This document shows positions 8,170 through 16,429 of a stretch of DNA of 35,536 nucleotides, piece after piece. The number at the start of each line of letters is the position of its first letter. Position 1 is the first letter of the stretch. Position numbers and translations under genes: made by a program. The DNA comes from Bacillota bacterium (lineage in GTDB: Bacteria; Bacillota; Clostridia; Oscillospirales; Ruminococcaceae): contig JAEYXR010000016.1 in assembly GCA_023431215.1 (NCBI GenBank), positions 1-35,536 of the forward strand, read 5' to 3'. The notes under the pieces were generated by a model, which was not told the origin of the DNA, did not search any database, and saw only the letters and a program-made list of their open reading frames with translations.

Positions 8170-8227
8170 GAAAATCAACATATAAATAACCTGCAAAGGT
8201 ACAATATTTTTAAAATTAACTCAACTT

Positions 8228-8872
8228 CTATATTTTTCTCTGAATTGCTTCATAAAGAAGTGCGTTACAAATAGCTGCAGCCACGTTGCTGCCGCCCCTG
8301 CGTCCCCTTGCCACAATGGAGGGTACACGGCTTTGCAAAATAAGCTCTTTGCTCTCTACCACATTGACAAAGCCCACCGGGACACCAATGATAAGGGCAG
8401 GGGTCAGCCTGTTTTCTTCTATCAGTTCATACAACCTCACCAATGCGGTAGGTGCATTGCCAATGGCAAAAATCAGTGGCCCCGGCAGCCTGGCTGCCGT
8501 CTCCATGCTAATTGCGGCACGGGTAACTCCGCGCTCTTTTGCCTCCTTTGCCACCTCAGGGTCGGACATAAAGCACATGGTCTGGCAGCTCAGCTTTTGG
8601 CATGCTGCTTTGTTAATGCCTGCCAAGGCCATCTGTGTATCGGTAACAAAGGTAACGCCGCCTTTACGCAGCAGCTTAACCATGTCCTGCACCACATGAG
8701 GGGTAAATTGCAAAGTATCGGCAAATGCAAAATCAGCGGTGGTATGAATAACTCTTTTTATCACTGCTTCATTTTCGGGGTTGAGTATTTTATCTCCCAA
8801 CTCCCCGGTAATTATTTCCATACTGCGCTTTTCTATGTTACCGGGGGCAACACGTTCCAGCTCTATTTTCAA
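8228..8872 (-). CDS. cbiC: Cobalt-precorrin-8 methylmutase
   Basis: CbiC moves the C11 methyl group to C12, producing cobyrinate, and is cytosolic. The 214-residue product matches the family in length. The conserved VIHTTADF block carries the catalytic His43, and the GVPVGFVNVVESKE and RGRRGGSNVAAA blocks lie near the C-terminus. The start is a TTG that overlaps the cobO stop (TTGA); an in-frame stop just upstream excludes an earlier start, and GAGAGGGG gives the ribosome binding site. It is the last gene of the B12 operon, far from the other ring-modifying genes although its step comes between CbiJ/CbiT and CbiA. Confidence 0.94.
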   Translation of the reverse strand: MKIELERVAPGNIEKRSMEIITGELGDKILNPENEAVIKRVIHTTADFAFADTLQFTPHVVQDMVKLLRKGGVTFVTDTQMALAGINKAACQKLSCQTMCFMSDPEVAKEAKERGVTRAAISMETAARLPGPLIFAIGNAPTALVRLYELIEENRLTPALIIGVPVGFVNVVESKELILQSRVPSIVARGRRGGSNVAAAICNALLYEAIQRKI

Positions 8873-9384
8873 TATTCAATCCCCTCTCTTGCCGCAACCC
8901 CCTTGTCAAACGGGTGCTTGCGCTTTACCATCTCGGTAATATAATCTGCCCGTTCCAGCAGACAGGGCTGCGGGTTACGCCCTGTCATCACAATTTCCAG
9001 CCCCTGGGGCTTATGCTCCAACAGCTGCTGCAGAGGCTCCATACTCAACAGATTTGTAGAACATGCACCACAAACTTCATCCAGCACCAGTACATCGCAA
9101 TTAAGCTCTAATGCCTTTTGCAGCAGTTGGTCGTGCAGCTCTCTGGTTTCCTGCAGCTGCCGGGGAGTCATATTCCAGCTAAAAGCTGAACAAACCTTAC
9201 CAGCCAGTACCGTCACATTGGGCAGCTTCGCCAGCATTTTTACCTCGTGAGAATCGCCGTCCTTTAAAAACTGTAAAATGGCCACACGCTTACCACTGCC
9301 TGCTGCTCTTAGAGCAAGACCCATTGCAGCGGTGGTCTTTCCTTTTCCGTCTCCGTGATATAAATGAACCATCCCCTGTTCCAT
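8869..9384 (-). CDS. cobO: Corrinoid adenosyltransferase (CobO/BtuR type)
   Basis: This enzyme transfers the adenosyl group from ATP to the reduced cobalt of corrinoids. The 171-residue protein shows the nucleotide-binding loop HGDGKGKTTAA (10-20), the block VAILQFLKDGDSHE and the acidic DVLVLDEVCGA motif typical of CobA/CobO/BtuR. An in-frame GTG at 9393 overlaps the ribosome binding site AGGAGG, so the ATG at 9384, eight bases behind that site, is taken as the start. The stop overlaps the cbiC TTG start by four bases. Confidence 0.93.
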   Translation of the reverse strand: MEQGMVHLYHGDGKGKTTAAMGLALRAAGSGKRVAILQFLKDGDSHEVKMLAKLPNVTVLAGKVCSAFSWNMTPRQLQETRELHDQLLQKALELNCDVLVLDEVCGACSTNLLSMEPLQQLLEHKPQGLEIVMTGRNPQPCLLERADYITEMVKRKHPFDKGVAAREGIEY

Positions 9385-9400
9385 GGGGCACACCTCCTAC

Positions 9401-10915
9401 TCATATACTGAATTTGTATTCTATTCCCTCTTCCAGAATACGATATACCTCATTCATATTAAGACTTTGGCGCAGTGCATCTGCAAGAGCATCATACTGC
9501 TGCTCTTTATACTGCCCAAAGGTCATCTCCATTACTGTTTGGGCTGTCAGCCCTTTTTTCTGCAGCAGCAGTTCTACCAGTGCACCCGAAAAGGTACCTT
9601 CATCAAATATCCCGTGTACATAACTGCCCATAACATTATTTTGGACAGCACCGTCTGTCACTGTACCGCTGCTGCCAACCAGTTCAGACAGTGGTGCCTC
9701 CGCCTCTGTAGTTTTGCCCATGTGGATTTCATACCCTGCAAAGGTACTGCCTGTCAGCGGTGCAAAAAAGCCTTGCTGCGGCAAAACCACACCCTGCATA
9801 CGGGTACGGGTCTTTTGTGTCTCAAAGATTGTTTCTGTGTTCAACAGACCCATTCCTCTCAGTTCTCCCCCGTGCTCCAGACCATGGGGGTCTTTCAGGG
9901 TTTTGCCCAACATCTGATAGCCGCCGCAAATACCTATCATTGGTGTACCTGCCGCCGACAGCTTACATATAGCAGCCTCCAGTCCGTTTTGGCGCATCCA
10001 CAAAAGGTCTGCCATGGTGTTTTTGGTACCCGGCAGCAGCACCAAATCCGGCTGGCCAAGCTGACCTGCACGGCTTACATATCTTATGGAGAGGCAGTCA
10101 AAGCGCTCCAGTGCATTAAAGTCTGTAAAATTAGAAATACGAGGTAAGTGGATTATTGCAATATCCAGTGCCTTGGGTGCTTTTTGCTGCTCCAGACGGG
10201 GAGCAAGACTGTCCTCATCCTCCAAATCCAGTTTGAGGTAGGGCACAACCCCCACCACGGGAATCCCCGTAAGCTTTTCCAGCATAGAAAGTCCCGGTCG
10301 CAGAATTTCCACATCTCCCCTGAACTTGTTGATGATAAATCCCTTGACCATGGCACGTTCTTCGGGCTCCAGCAGGGCAACGGTGCCGTAAAGGCTGGCA
10401 AACACACCGCCGCGGTCTATATCTCCTGCTAGCAGCACCGGGGCATTTGCCATTTTGGCCATTCCCATATTAACAATATCTTCACTTTTCAGGTTGATTT
10501 CGGCTGGGCTGCCTGCACCCTCTATGACAACAATATCATGACTGCTGCTTAAAGCATGATAGGCCTTTAAAATATCCGGTACAAGCTTACGTTTAAATTT
10601 AAAGTAGTCTGCCGCACTCATATTGCCCATTACCTCACCGTTGACAATTACCTGGCTGCCTACGTCATTGGTAGGCTTGAGTAAAACAGGATTCATCAGC
10701 ACGCTGGGTTCCGTTCCTGCCGCTTCTGCCTGCATCACCTGTGCACGTCCCATCTCAAAGCCGTCCCTGGTAATAAAGCTGTTTAGGGCCATATTCTGGC
10801 TTTTAAAGGGTGCCACACGGTAGCCATCCTGGTTAAAAATACGGCAAAGGCCGGCTGTTAAAACACTTTTGCCTGCATTGGACATGGTCCCCTGTATCAT
10901 AATAGATTTTGCCAT
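9401..10915 (-). CDS. cbiP: Cobyric acid synthase (glutamine-dependent amidase)
   Basis: CbiP (CobQ in aerobes) amidates carboxylates b, d, e and g of adenosylcobyrinic a,c-diamide using ATP and glutamine. The 504-residue chain has an N-terminal dethiobiotin-synthetase-like ATPase half (MIQGTMSNAGKSVLTAGLC from residue 6) and a C-terminal class I glutamine amidotransferase half. The nucleophile is Cys330 in MIGICGGYQMLG, and a conserved YVHGIFD near residue 445 carries the His. The GGGGGAGGAAG site fixes the start. The length and both catalytic halves are complete. Confidence 0.95.
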   Translation of the reverse strand: MAKSIMIQGTMSNAGKSVLTAGLCRIFNQDGYRVAPFKSQNMALNSFITRDGFEMGRAQVMQAEAAGTEPSVLMNPVLLKPTNDVGSQVIVNGEVMGNMSAADYFKFKRKLVPDILKAYHALSSSHDIVVIEGAGSPAEINLKSEDIVNMGMAKMANAPVLLAGDIDRGGVFASLYGTVALLEPEERAMVKGFIINKFRGDVEILRPGLSMLEKLTGIPVVGVVPYLKLDLEDEDSLAPRLEQQKAPKALDIAIIHLPRISNFTDFNALERFDCLSIRYVSRAGQLGQPDLVLLPGTKNTMADLLWMRQNGLEAAICKLSAAGTPMIGICGGYQMLGKTLKDPHGLEHGGELRGMGLLNTETIFETQKTRTRMQGVVLPQQGFFAPLTGSTFAGYEIHMGKTTEAEAPLSELVGSSGTVTDGAVQNNVMGSYVHGIFDEGTFSGALVELLLQKKGLTAQTVMEMTFGQYKEQQYDALADALRQSLNMNEVYRILEEGIEYKFSI

Positions 10916-10973
10916 CTATCTTCCTCCCCCTGATGTGGCTGTCAGTATCTGCCTTTGCTGTATCTGTTTTTTT

Positions 10974-11951
10974 TTATGAAGACCCAAACATGGATACAGC
11001 CAAATGAGCCATTATTGCTTCACCCTTGCTGCAGTAAAAGTTGGTATAAAACGGCTGTAGATTTGCCATATGTCTGCCTGTGCGGCAGCTTGTTCCATGG
11101 TCTGAAGTTACCATTACCTGCACTTTACTTTGCAGCAGCGGCAGCACACAATCCTCTATTGACTTTTGAATAAATGCGGCCTTTTGCAACGTATCGCCTC
11201 TGTGGGCGGCCTCGTCAGCGCCATTGATATGTAGCAGCACAAAACTACCCTCATTGGCATAACACAGTGCCAGCTCTTTTTTCATTGCAAGAGCTGTGTC
11301 AACCTCTCCTGTCAGACCCTTGTCCTGTACTGACTCCATCCCCATGGCATGGGCAATTCCCCGCACCAGCGGAATACCGCAGACAGCTACTGCGGGAAGC
11401 TGCAGCCTTGGCAGGGTGATCTCTGTAGATTCGCCCCAGGGCACCATCCAAATACCTTGTGACGCAAAGGGCTGGGGCAGCACAGGCAACCCCCGGGGCA
11501 TACACTCTGACAAAGCCCTACCCATATGGCGGTGAGGTGCAAAGGTTTGTACTACGGACAACGTTTTGGCAAGGCCCGGCAGGCACAAAATGCCTTTGTA
11601 GCTGCCAAGGCTGTAATATCCGGGTAAATCTGGCTGTTCCGGCGGGGCCACAACCCCTGCCAATTTTCCATCACTGTCTGTTTTTACCCAGCTGACCCGC
11701 AGTACCAGCATATCTTGGTGTACAGCGACCCCGCTGCCCAATGCCTCCAGCCAACCCCTACCCTGCTTGGGAATCTGTTCAGGCCCAAGCCCCATGAGGC
11801 TTAAGATACAGGGCATACTTTCGGGGTCAAAGCCTGTTGGTGTTGTGGCAAAACTGCCTTTGTGCCACGGGACAAGCACATGGGGTATGGTGCTGGTTTC
11901 ATCGGTCACGCCGTCTATGATGCACAAAATGCACCCTGTCATTTCCATCAT
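10974..11951 (-). CDS. ApgM/ThrB2-like alkaline phosphatase superfamily protein, role in B12 synthesis unknown
   Basis: The 325-residue product resembles archaeal-type cofactor-independent phosphoglycerate mutases (ApgM), a family also proposed to include homoserine-kinase analogues. Visible marks are IIDGVTDE with metal ligand Asp13, the putative nucleophile Ser45 in FDPESM, GRGWLEA (64-70), GLTGEVDTA (212-220), and the C-terminal metal sites NGADEAAH (243-250), SDHGT (283-287) and His294. It is shorter than usual (about 400). A TTG at 11978 would add nine residues but has no binding site, while the ATG at 11951 follows GGAAG. It lies between cobD and cbiP, so a phosphotransfer or phosphatase job on a threonine- or ribazole-phosphate intermediate is inferred, not shown. 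Confidence 0.8.
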   Translation of the reverse strand: MMEMTGCILCIIDGVTDETSTIPHVLVPWHKGSFATTPTGFDPESMPCILSLMGLGPEQIPKQGRGWLEALGSGVAVHQDMLVLRVSWVKTDSDGKLAGVVAPPEQPDLPGYYSLGSYKGILCLPGLAKTLSVVQTFAPHRHMGRALSECMPRGLPVLPQPFASQGIWMVPWGESTEITLPRLQLPAVAVCGIPLVRGIAHAMGMESVQDKGLTGEVDTALAMKKELALCYANEGSFVLLHINGADEAAHRGDTLQKAAFIQKSIEDCVLPLLQSKVQVMVTSDHGTSCRTGRHMANLQPFYTNFYCSKGEAIMAHLAVSMFGSS

Positions 11952-11996
11952 CCGTTCTTCCGCTTTGCTGCGGTACAAAATAGTATGTACAAAAGG

Positions 11997-13052
11997 TTAC
12001 GCCAACACTTCCATTATGGCTTTCAGCAGCTTGCTGTTATCCTCTGCTGTGCGAACAGCCACCCGGTAATAATTCTCACTGAGGCCCGGATAGTTGCTGC
12101 AGCTGCGAATCATAATGCCTTTTTGGCACAACGCTTTGTCCAGATGGGGGTAAGTGCAGAAAAAAAATATAAAATTAGCCGCAGAGCCAATGGACTGACA
12201 GCCCAGCCGATTAAGACCATCTGCCAGTAAGGGGCGCTGCTCCTGCACCAGTGCCCGTACCCTGTTTACATACTCTGTTTCAGACAGCGCAGCAATGCCT
12301 GCTGCCTGAGCCAGTGAGGAAACACCCCAGGGTTGACCGCAGGCCTGCATGGTTTCCAGCAAGCTGGTATCGGCACACAGGCAATACCCAAGGCGGATTC
12401 CTGCCATGGCATACAGCTTGGTAAACGCCTTTAAGAGTATTAAATTGGGATACTGCTTGAGATATCCCTTCATGGTATATGACTGGGGCTCATCCAAAAA
12501 GCTGACAAAGCATTCATCCAGCACCAAAATCGTCTTGCATTCGCGGCATTTTTCCAGTACCTGTAGCAGCAGACCGGTGCTGCATAGCTGCCCTGTGGGG
12601 TTGTTTGGCTGGCACAAAAACAGAATGTCTGTCTGGGGGGTAATCTCCTCCAAAAGCCTTGGTGTAACGGCAAAGCTTTCTTTTGCCAAAAGACCGTGGC
12701 GCTGCACCTTACAGCCTACAGAGCTAAGTGCCTGCTCATATTCTCCAAAAGTGGGGGCAGTCACCAGTCCTCTTTTGGGTTGTAGCGCCAGTACCAGACG
12801 AAAAATTAAGTCTGCGGCGCCGTTGCCGCACTGCACCCATGCGGCATCTATATCCTCAAAGGCACCAATGGCCTGGCGCAAATTTCGGCAGAGGGGGTCG
12901 GGGTATTGTCCTGCGGTATCCAGCGCCCCAATTACAGCCTTTTTTACCCCGTCCGGCACACCAAGAGGGCTCACATTTGCCGAAAAATCCAAGGGCTCTG
13001 TGCCATACTGGCTGCGGTACCCCGCTATATCACCGCCGTGTATCAGTTCCAT
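11997..13052 (-). CDS. cobD: L-threonine-O-3-phosphate decarboxylase
   Basis: This PLP enzyme of aminotransferase fold class I makes (R)-1-aminopropan-2-ol O-phosphate, the linker between corrin ring and nucleotide loop. The 351-residue product begins HGGDIAGYR, typical of CobD/CobC. It has the CQPNNPTGQL motif (Asn150), the DECFVSF block (179-185) and the PLP lysine Lys212 in KAFTKLYAMAGIRLGY. It precedes cbiB downstream-to-upstream order: cbiB is transcribed just before it, and the ApgM-like gene just after. Histidinol-phosphate aminotransferase is the main look-alike, but the operon decides for CobD. Confidence 0.93.
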   Translation of the reverse strand: MELIHGGDIAGYRSQYGTEPLDFSANVSPLGVPDGVKKAVIGALDTAGQYPDPLCRNLRQAIGAFEDIDAAWVQCGNGAADLIFRLVLALQPKRGLVTAPTFGEYEQALSSVGCKVQRHGLLAKESFAVTPRLLEEITPQTDILFLCQPNNPTGQLCSTGLLLQVLEKCRECKTILVLDECFVSFLDEPQSYTMKGYLKQYPNLILLKAFTKLYAMAGIRLGYCLCADTSLLETMQACGQPWGVSSLAQAAGIAALSETEYVNRVRALVQEQRPLLADGLNRLGCQSIGSAANFIFFFCTYPHLDKALCQKGIMIRSCSNYPGLSENYYRVAVRTAEDNSKLLKAIMEVLA

Positions 13053-13085
13053 TGTGCTTCACCTTTCTATATTTGCATTGTAGTT

Positions 13086-14051
13086 TTAAAACAAAATCAG
13101 TAGCATCAGCCGTAGGGCACAACAGGTTATCAGGCAAGCCGCGGAGGAAAGGTACATCAGTCGGTTGGCTCTTTTAATATCCTCCGCCTCTATGGGACGC
13201 AGGGCGTCCCCGATGGTGGGCTTGTGCACCAGCTTGCCAAAATAATAGGCATCTCCCGCCAGCTGCACCCCCAGTGCCCCTGCACAGGCAGCTTCGGTTT
13301 GCGCCGAGTTTGGGCTTTTGTGACAGCGTTTGTCCCGCTTCCAGATGCGGGCAGCCTGCTTTCCGCTTAACCCTGCCAGACCCGAGACGGCAATCATCAG
13401 CAGCGCACACAGACGGGCGGGAATATAGTTTACAGCATCGTCCAACTTGGCTGCGGCAGTGCCAAAGTATTGGTAATCTTCATTTTTGTACCCTACCATG
13501 CTATCCATAGTGTTAACCGCTTTATATAAAAGCCCCAATGGTGCGCCACCCAATGCCAAAAACAGCATGGGTGCACCTACGCCGTCGCTAAAGTTTTCGG
13601 CCACCGTCTCCACAGCCGCTTTGGTAATACCCTCGGCTGTTAGCGCACTGGTATCTCGCCCAACAATCATGGAAACCGCTCTGCGGGCTTCCTCCAAGTC
13701 ATTTTTCATCAGGCAGGTGTGCACCTTCATGCTTTCATCACGCAAGCTGCGCGCCGCCAGCACCTGAAAGCTCCAGAATACCTGCAGCAAAAAGGCAAGA
13801 ACAGGGCTTATCCATGCTGCAAGCCAAAAGAGTCCATAGGCAAAACCGCCTGTAACAAAAAGCACCAAAAACACAAGGAATGCCCCCGCTATTCTCTCGC
13901 CCCTTGGGGTTTTGGGAAATAATTTGCGCAGGGGTGGCTCTAAAAAACTGATTAACCTGCCTATGAGCACCACCGGATGGGGAATCCACCTTGGGTCTCC
14001 AAAGCAAAGGTCAAGAAGCGCCCCCAGTATCAGTATCAGCACAATTTCCAT
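13086..14051 (-). CDS. cbiB: Adenosylcobinamide-phosphate synthase
   Basis: CbiB is an integral membrane protein that attaches aminopropanol phosphate to cobyric acid. The 321-residue sequence starts with a membrane segment, followed by the family block LDLCFGDPRWIPHPVVLIGR (about residues 13-32). It contains the conserved ETVAENFSDGVGAPMLFLAL block (about 147-166), the MDSMVGYKNE loop and the C-terminal GDAYYFGK and PTIGDALRPIE blocks. Its start directly abuts the cobC stop, with no intergenic base. The substrate linker is made by CobD, encoded next. Confidence 0.95.
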   Translation of the reverse strand: MEIVLILILGALLDLCFGDPRWIPHPVVLIGRLISFLEPPLRKLFPKTPRGERIAGAFLVFLVLFVTGGFAYGLFWLAAWISPVLAFLLQVFWSFQVLAARSLRDESMKVHTCLMKNDLEEARRAVSMIVGRDTSALTAEGITKAAVETVAENFSDGVGAPMLFLALGGAPLGLLYKAVNTMDSMVGYKNEDYQYFGTAAAKLDDAVNYIPARLCALLMIAVSGLAGLSGKQAARIWKRDKRCHKSPNSAQTEAACAGALGVQLAGDAYYFGKLVHKPTIGDALRPIEAEDIKRANRLMYLSSAACLITCCALRLMLLILF

Positions 14052-14651
14052 CTATTCTGTCTCCTTGGAGGCACCCAGAAGGTGCATCACCTTTTGCTGT
14101 GCCCAAGTAGTTTTATTCAAGTTAAAGTGTAGCTTTTCCCCATTTTGGGTATGCCAGTCAAAATAGCCTTGCCGAGGCAGGGCAAAGGCACAGCCGATTG
14201 CCATAATGGTTCCGCCGTGCACCACCAGGGTCAGTGTCTGCTGTTCTTTTTGCACAGCATCCTCTATTAATGCCTCAAAACAGGTACATACCCTTTGGCA
14301 AAACTCCTGTCTGCTCTCCCCGTTGGGGCAGGGTAACTCGCAGCCGCTGTCCAGCCATCGGGCATATTCCTTATTGTCTTCCATATCGCTATAACAAAGA
14401 GTCTCAAAGATGCCAAAATTAATTTCGGCCAGATTAGGCGCAATTTTTTGCACCGCATTTGGATAGAGGATTTCCGCTGTTTGCCGGGTGCGAATCAGAG
14501 GGGTTACCCATACCTCTTTCACCCCATCATCTGCCCCCAAAGCCAGCAGTTCTTCCCTCCCCTGGGGACAAAGGGGCTGGTCGGTAATTCCAATATATCT
14601 GTTTTCCAAATTTCCTGCGGTCTTTCCGTGCCGAACCAGGGTGACCGTCAT
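14052..14651 (-). CDS. cobC: Alpha-ribazole phosphatase (histidine phosphatase family)
   Basis: CobC removes the 5' phosphate of alpha-ribazole-phosphate or adenosylcobalamin phosphate in nucleotide loop assembly. The 199-residue product has the LVRHGKT catalytic motif (His8) at the N-terminus, a conserved Arg pair in PLIRTRQTAEIL, and the second catalytic His in VVHGGTIMAI. Cytosolic, no signal peptide. It overlaps the short cobU-like gene by four bases (ATGA) and abuts cbiB. Members of this superfamily include phosphoglycerate mutases, but B12 operon context supports CobC. Confidence 0.88.
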   Translation of the reverse strand: MTVTLVRHGKTAGNLENRYIGITDQPLCPQGREELLALGADDGVKEVWVTPLIRTRQTAEILYPNAVQKIAPNLAEINFGIFETLCYSDMEDNKEYARWLDSGCELPCPNGESRQEFCQRVCTCFEALIEDAVQKEQQTLTLVVHGGTIMAIGCAFALPRQGYFDWHTQNGEKLHFNLNKTTWAQQKVMHLLGASKETE

Positions 14652-14995
14652 GCCCTTTCCTCCTTAATGACCGCCGCCGTGCCGCAGCAAACCCGTATTA
14701 CCTTTTGGGCATGGCTTGCCAGCAGCACACAAAGCCTGCCAACATCCTCCCGCTTTTGGCGCTCCTGAGGCGACACGGGTACCAGTCCGCACCCCACCTC
14801 GTTGCAGATAACCACTTGTTTTTGCAGCAGCTGCTGTACGGTTTCTAAGGTGGGGGGAAGCTGACATTCCTGTAAATCATACAGCACCGGAGCATCGCTA
14901 TTGGGGTTGCTGTTCATCTGGCTCATAGAATAGCCCAAAACCTCCTGCACATAGGTGCGCTTTCCTGCGGCAAACCCGCCTACCACTAAAATCAT
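14648..14995 (-). CDS. Short CobU-like P-loop protein lacking the guanylylated-His region
   Basis: This 115-residue protein is a shortened relative of adenosylcobinamide kinase/guanylyltransferase. It keeps an N-terminal P-loop-like GGFAAGKRTY (6-15) and the C-terminal motif NEVGCGLVP (65-73), followed by a REDVGRLCVLLASHAQKV segment that matches the CobU C-terminus. About 60 central residues are missing, including the RIxxH region whose His carries GMP in CobU. The gene has a strong AAGGAG site 8 bases before ATG and no frameshift, so it appears to be expressed. A full CobU is encoded two genes upstream. It may be a kinase-only enzyme, a regulatory partner of CobU or another P-loop enzyme. 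Confidence 0.75.
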   Translation of the reverse strand: MILVVGGFAAGKRTYVQEVLGYSMSQMNSNPNSDAPVLYDLQECQLPPTLETVQQLLQKQVVICNEVGCGLVPVSPQERQKREDVGRLCVLLASHAQKVIRVCCGTAAVIKEERA

Positions 14996-15057
14996 TGTTT
15001 CAGCTCCTTTTTGCAGATTTCCTTATTGGCACATGGTGTGTTGGATGCGTATTAGGG

Positions 15058-15834
15058 CTATAGCGGCAGGAGCTTTTGTGCAAGCACCAGTACCCCAAGC
15101 ATACCAATTTCGCACAGCTGTAAAAACCACCCCGCCAAATCTCCCGTAATGCCGCCAAAGCACCTCATGGACAGCACATAGTAGAACAAAAACAGTACCA
15201 GTGCACCTCCCAGCACTACGGCGCCATACCATCCTGCCAACACCAGCAGTGCTGCCGAAAGAATGGCCATAAAAGCTCCTAAAAAAACTCTGACTCTGAT
15301 TTTTGAGGCATGGTCGGCAAAGGTGTGAAGCAGTCCGCTGTTTTTGGCACAGGGAAAGGTCGCTACCGCAAAACCGCTGAGAGTTCGGCTAACCGCAAAC
15401 CCCAAAGCCAGACACCACAGAGCAGTGGTGGTTACGGCAAGCTCGGTAAACAGTGCAAACTGCAGCAGCAGATATGCCGCCAGACTCATGGCGCCAAAGG
15501 CTCCCAGATGAGGATCTTTTAAAATCTCCAGCTTTTTTTCAACAGGGGCATGGCTTGCAAGGGCATCAGCGGTATCACAAAGGCCATCCAGATGGATGCC
15601 CCCTGTAATCAGCAGTGGAATCAGAGTAAAGCCTGCCGCGCAAAGTACTATGCCAAATTTTAGCCCATAGCACAAAACACTCCACATCCAAACGCCTCCT
15701 CCAATGACAAAACCAATAAAGGGGAAGGCACACATGGCATAACGCATATTTTCTTTATTCCACTGAAATTGGGGCATAGGAAGTGCCGAAAACATAGAAA
15801 AAGCCACAGCGGTAGTCTCCAGCAGTCGTTTCAT
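15058..15834 (-). CDS. cobS: Adenosylcobinamide-GDP ribazoletransferase (cobalamin synthase)
   Basis: CobS joins adenosylcobinamide-GDP with alpha-ribazole (or its phosphate) in the membrane. The 258-residue protein is strongly hydrophobic with about six membrane spans. It carries the signature GGIHLDGLCDTADAL (78-92), whose acidic residues bind magnesium, and a second family block RCFGGITGDLAG near residue 223. Start and the cobU stop overlap as ATGA. A 62-base gap follows before the short cobU-like gene. Confidence 0.95.
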   Translation of the reverse strand: MKRLLETTAVAFSMFSALPMPQFQWNKENMRYAMCAFPFIGFVIGGGVWMWSVLCYGLKFGIVLCAAGFTLIPLLITGGIHLDGLCDTADALASHAPVEKKLEILKDPHLGAFGAMSLAAYLLLQFALFTELAVTTTALWCLALGFAVSRTLSGFAVATFPCAKNSGLLHTFADHASKIRVRVFLGAFMAILSAALLVLAGWYGAVVLGGALVLFLFYYVLSMRCFGGITGDLAGWFLQLCEIGMLGVLVLAQKLLPL

Positions 15835-16352
15835 GTTTCTCCCCCCTTGTGGCAGATTGCAATTCCGCAGACCACCTCGTAAACAGCATCAAACTGCCGG
15901 GCAAGCCTATGGTTTATTTCCCCCAGTGTTTGCAGGTATTCCAAGGTGGCGGCATCATTTCCGCAGCCGTCGCCAAACACATCGTTGGTCACCACAATCA
16001 GGTGCTCCGCCTGTGTGCTGATTTTTTCTATTCCATTGAGCACGGCAGTTAGGGTTTGGGGGCCTGCACCTTTTGGGTCGAACATTTCATTTGCCACAAG
16101 GTTACTCATACATTCCAGTAATACCGTCCCCCGCTGGGGTATTTTCAGGTTTTGAAGCTGCAAAGGGCACTCCAGGGTAGTAAAACCCAAGCCTACCCGC
16201 TGCTTTTGGTGTTTTTGAATGCGCCTGCGGCACTCGTCATCAAAGGGCTGCATGGTGGCAACATACCACCGGGGCAGGGGCAGCTTTGCCGCAAGACCTT
16301 CAGCATAGCTGCTTTTGCCGCTGGCACTGCCGCCTGTTACCAAAATGCGCAT
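15831..16352 (-). CDS. cobU: Adenosylcobinamide kinase / adenosylcobinamide-phosphate guanylyltransferase
   Basis: CobU phosphorylates adenosylcobinamide and then transfers GMP to it. The 173-residue product has the P-loop TGGSASGKSSYAEGL (6-20), a VATMQPFDDE segment and the RRRIQKHQKQR region, whose His48 matches the guanylylated His of CobU. Unusually, the motif normally written NEVGxGIVP is replaced by VTNDVFGDGCGND (121-133). The missing motif form is found in the short CobU-like protein of the same operon. The start is the ATG at 16352 after AAAGGCGG. Confidence 0.88.
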   Translation of the reverse strand: MRILVTGGSASGKSSYAEGLAAKLPLPRWYVATMQPFDDECRRRIQKHQKQRVGLGFTTLECPLQLQNLKIPQRGTVLLECMSNLVANEMFDPKGAGPQTLTAVLNGIEKISTQAEHLIVVTNDVFGDGCGNDAATLEYLQTLGEINHRLARQFDAVYEVVCGIAICHKGGET

Positions 16353-16429
16353 GGCGCACCGCCTTTCATCAAGAAAATATCATTTGGGGTAACACCGCAC
16401 AATTTACAGCTTGCACTTTAAGCGTTGTC

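Noticed and set aside
9385..9393. GTG start for cobO at 9393
   Set aside because: The codon overlaps the AGGAGGT ribosome binding site itself; the ATG at 9384 is at the right distance.
14648..14995. Short CobU-like gene read as a frameshifted or decayed cobU
   Set aside because: The frame is intact with a strong ribosome binding site, the two terminal motifs are preserved, and it is coupled to cobC by an ATGA overlap. The flanking gap has no leftover CobU sequence that I can see.
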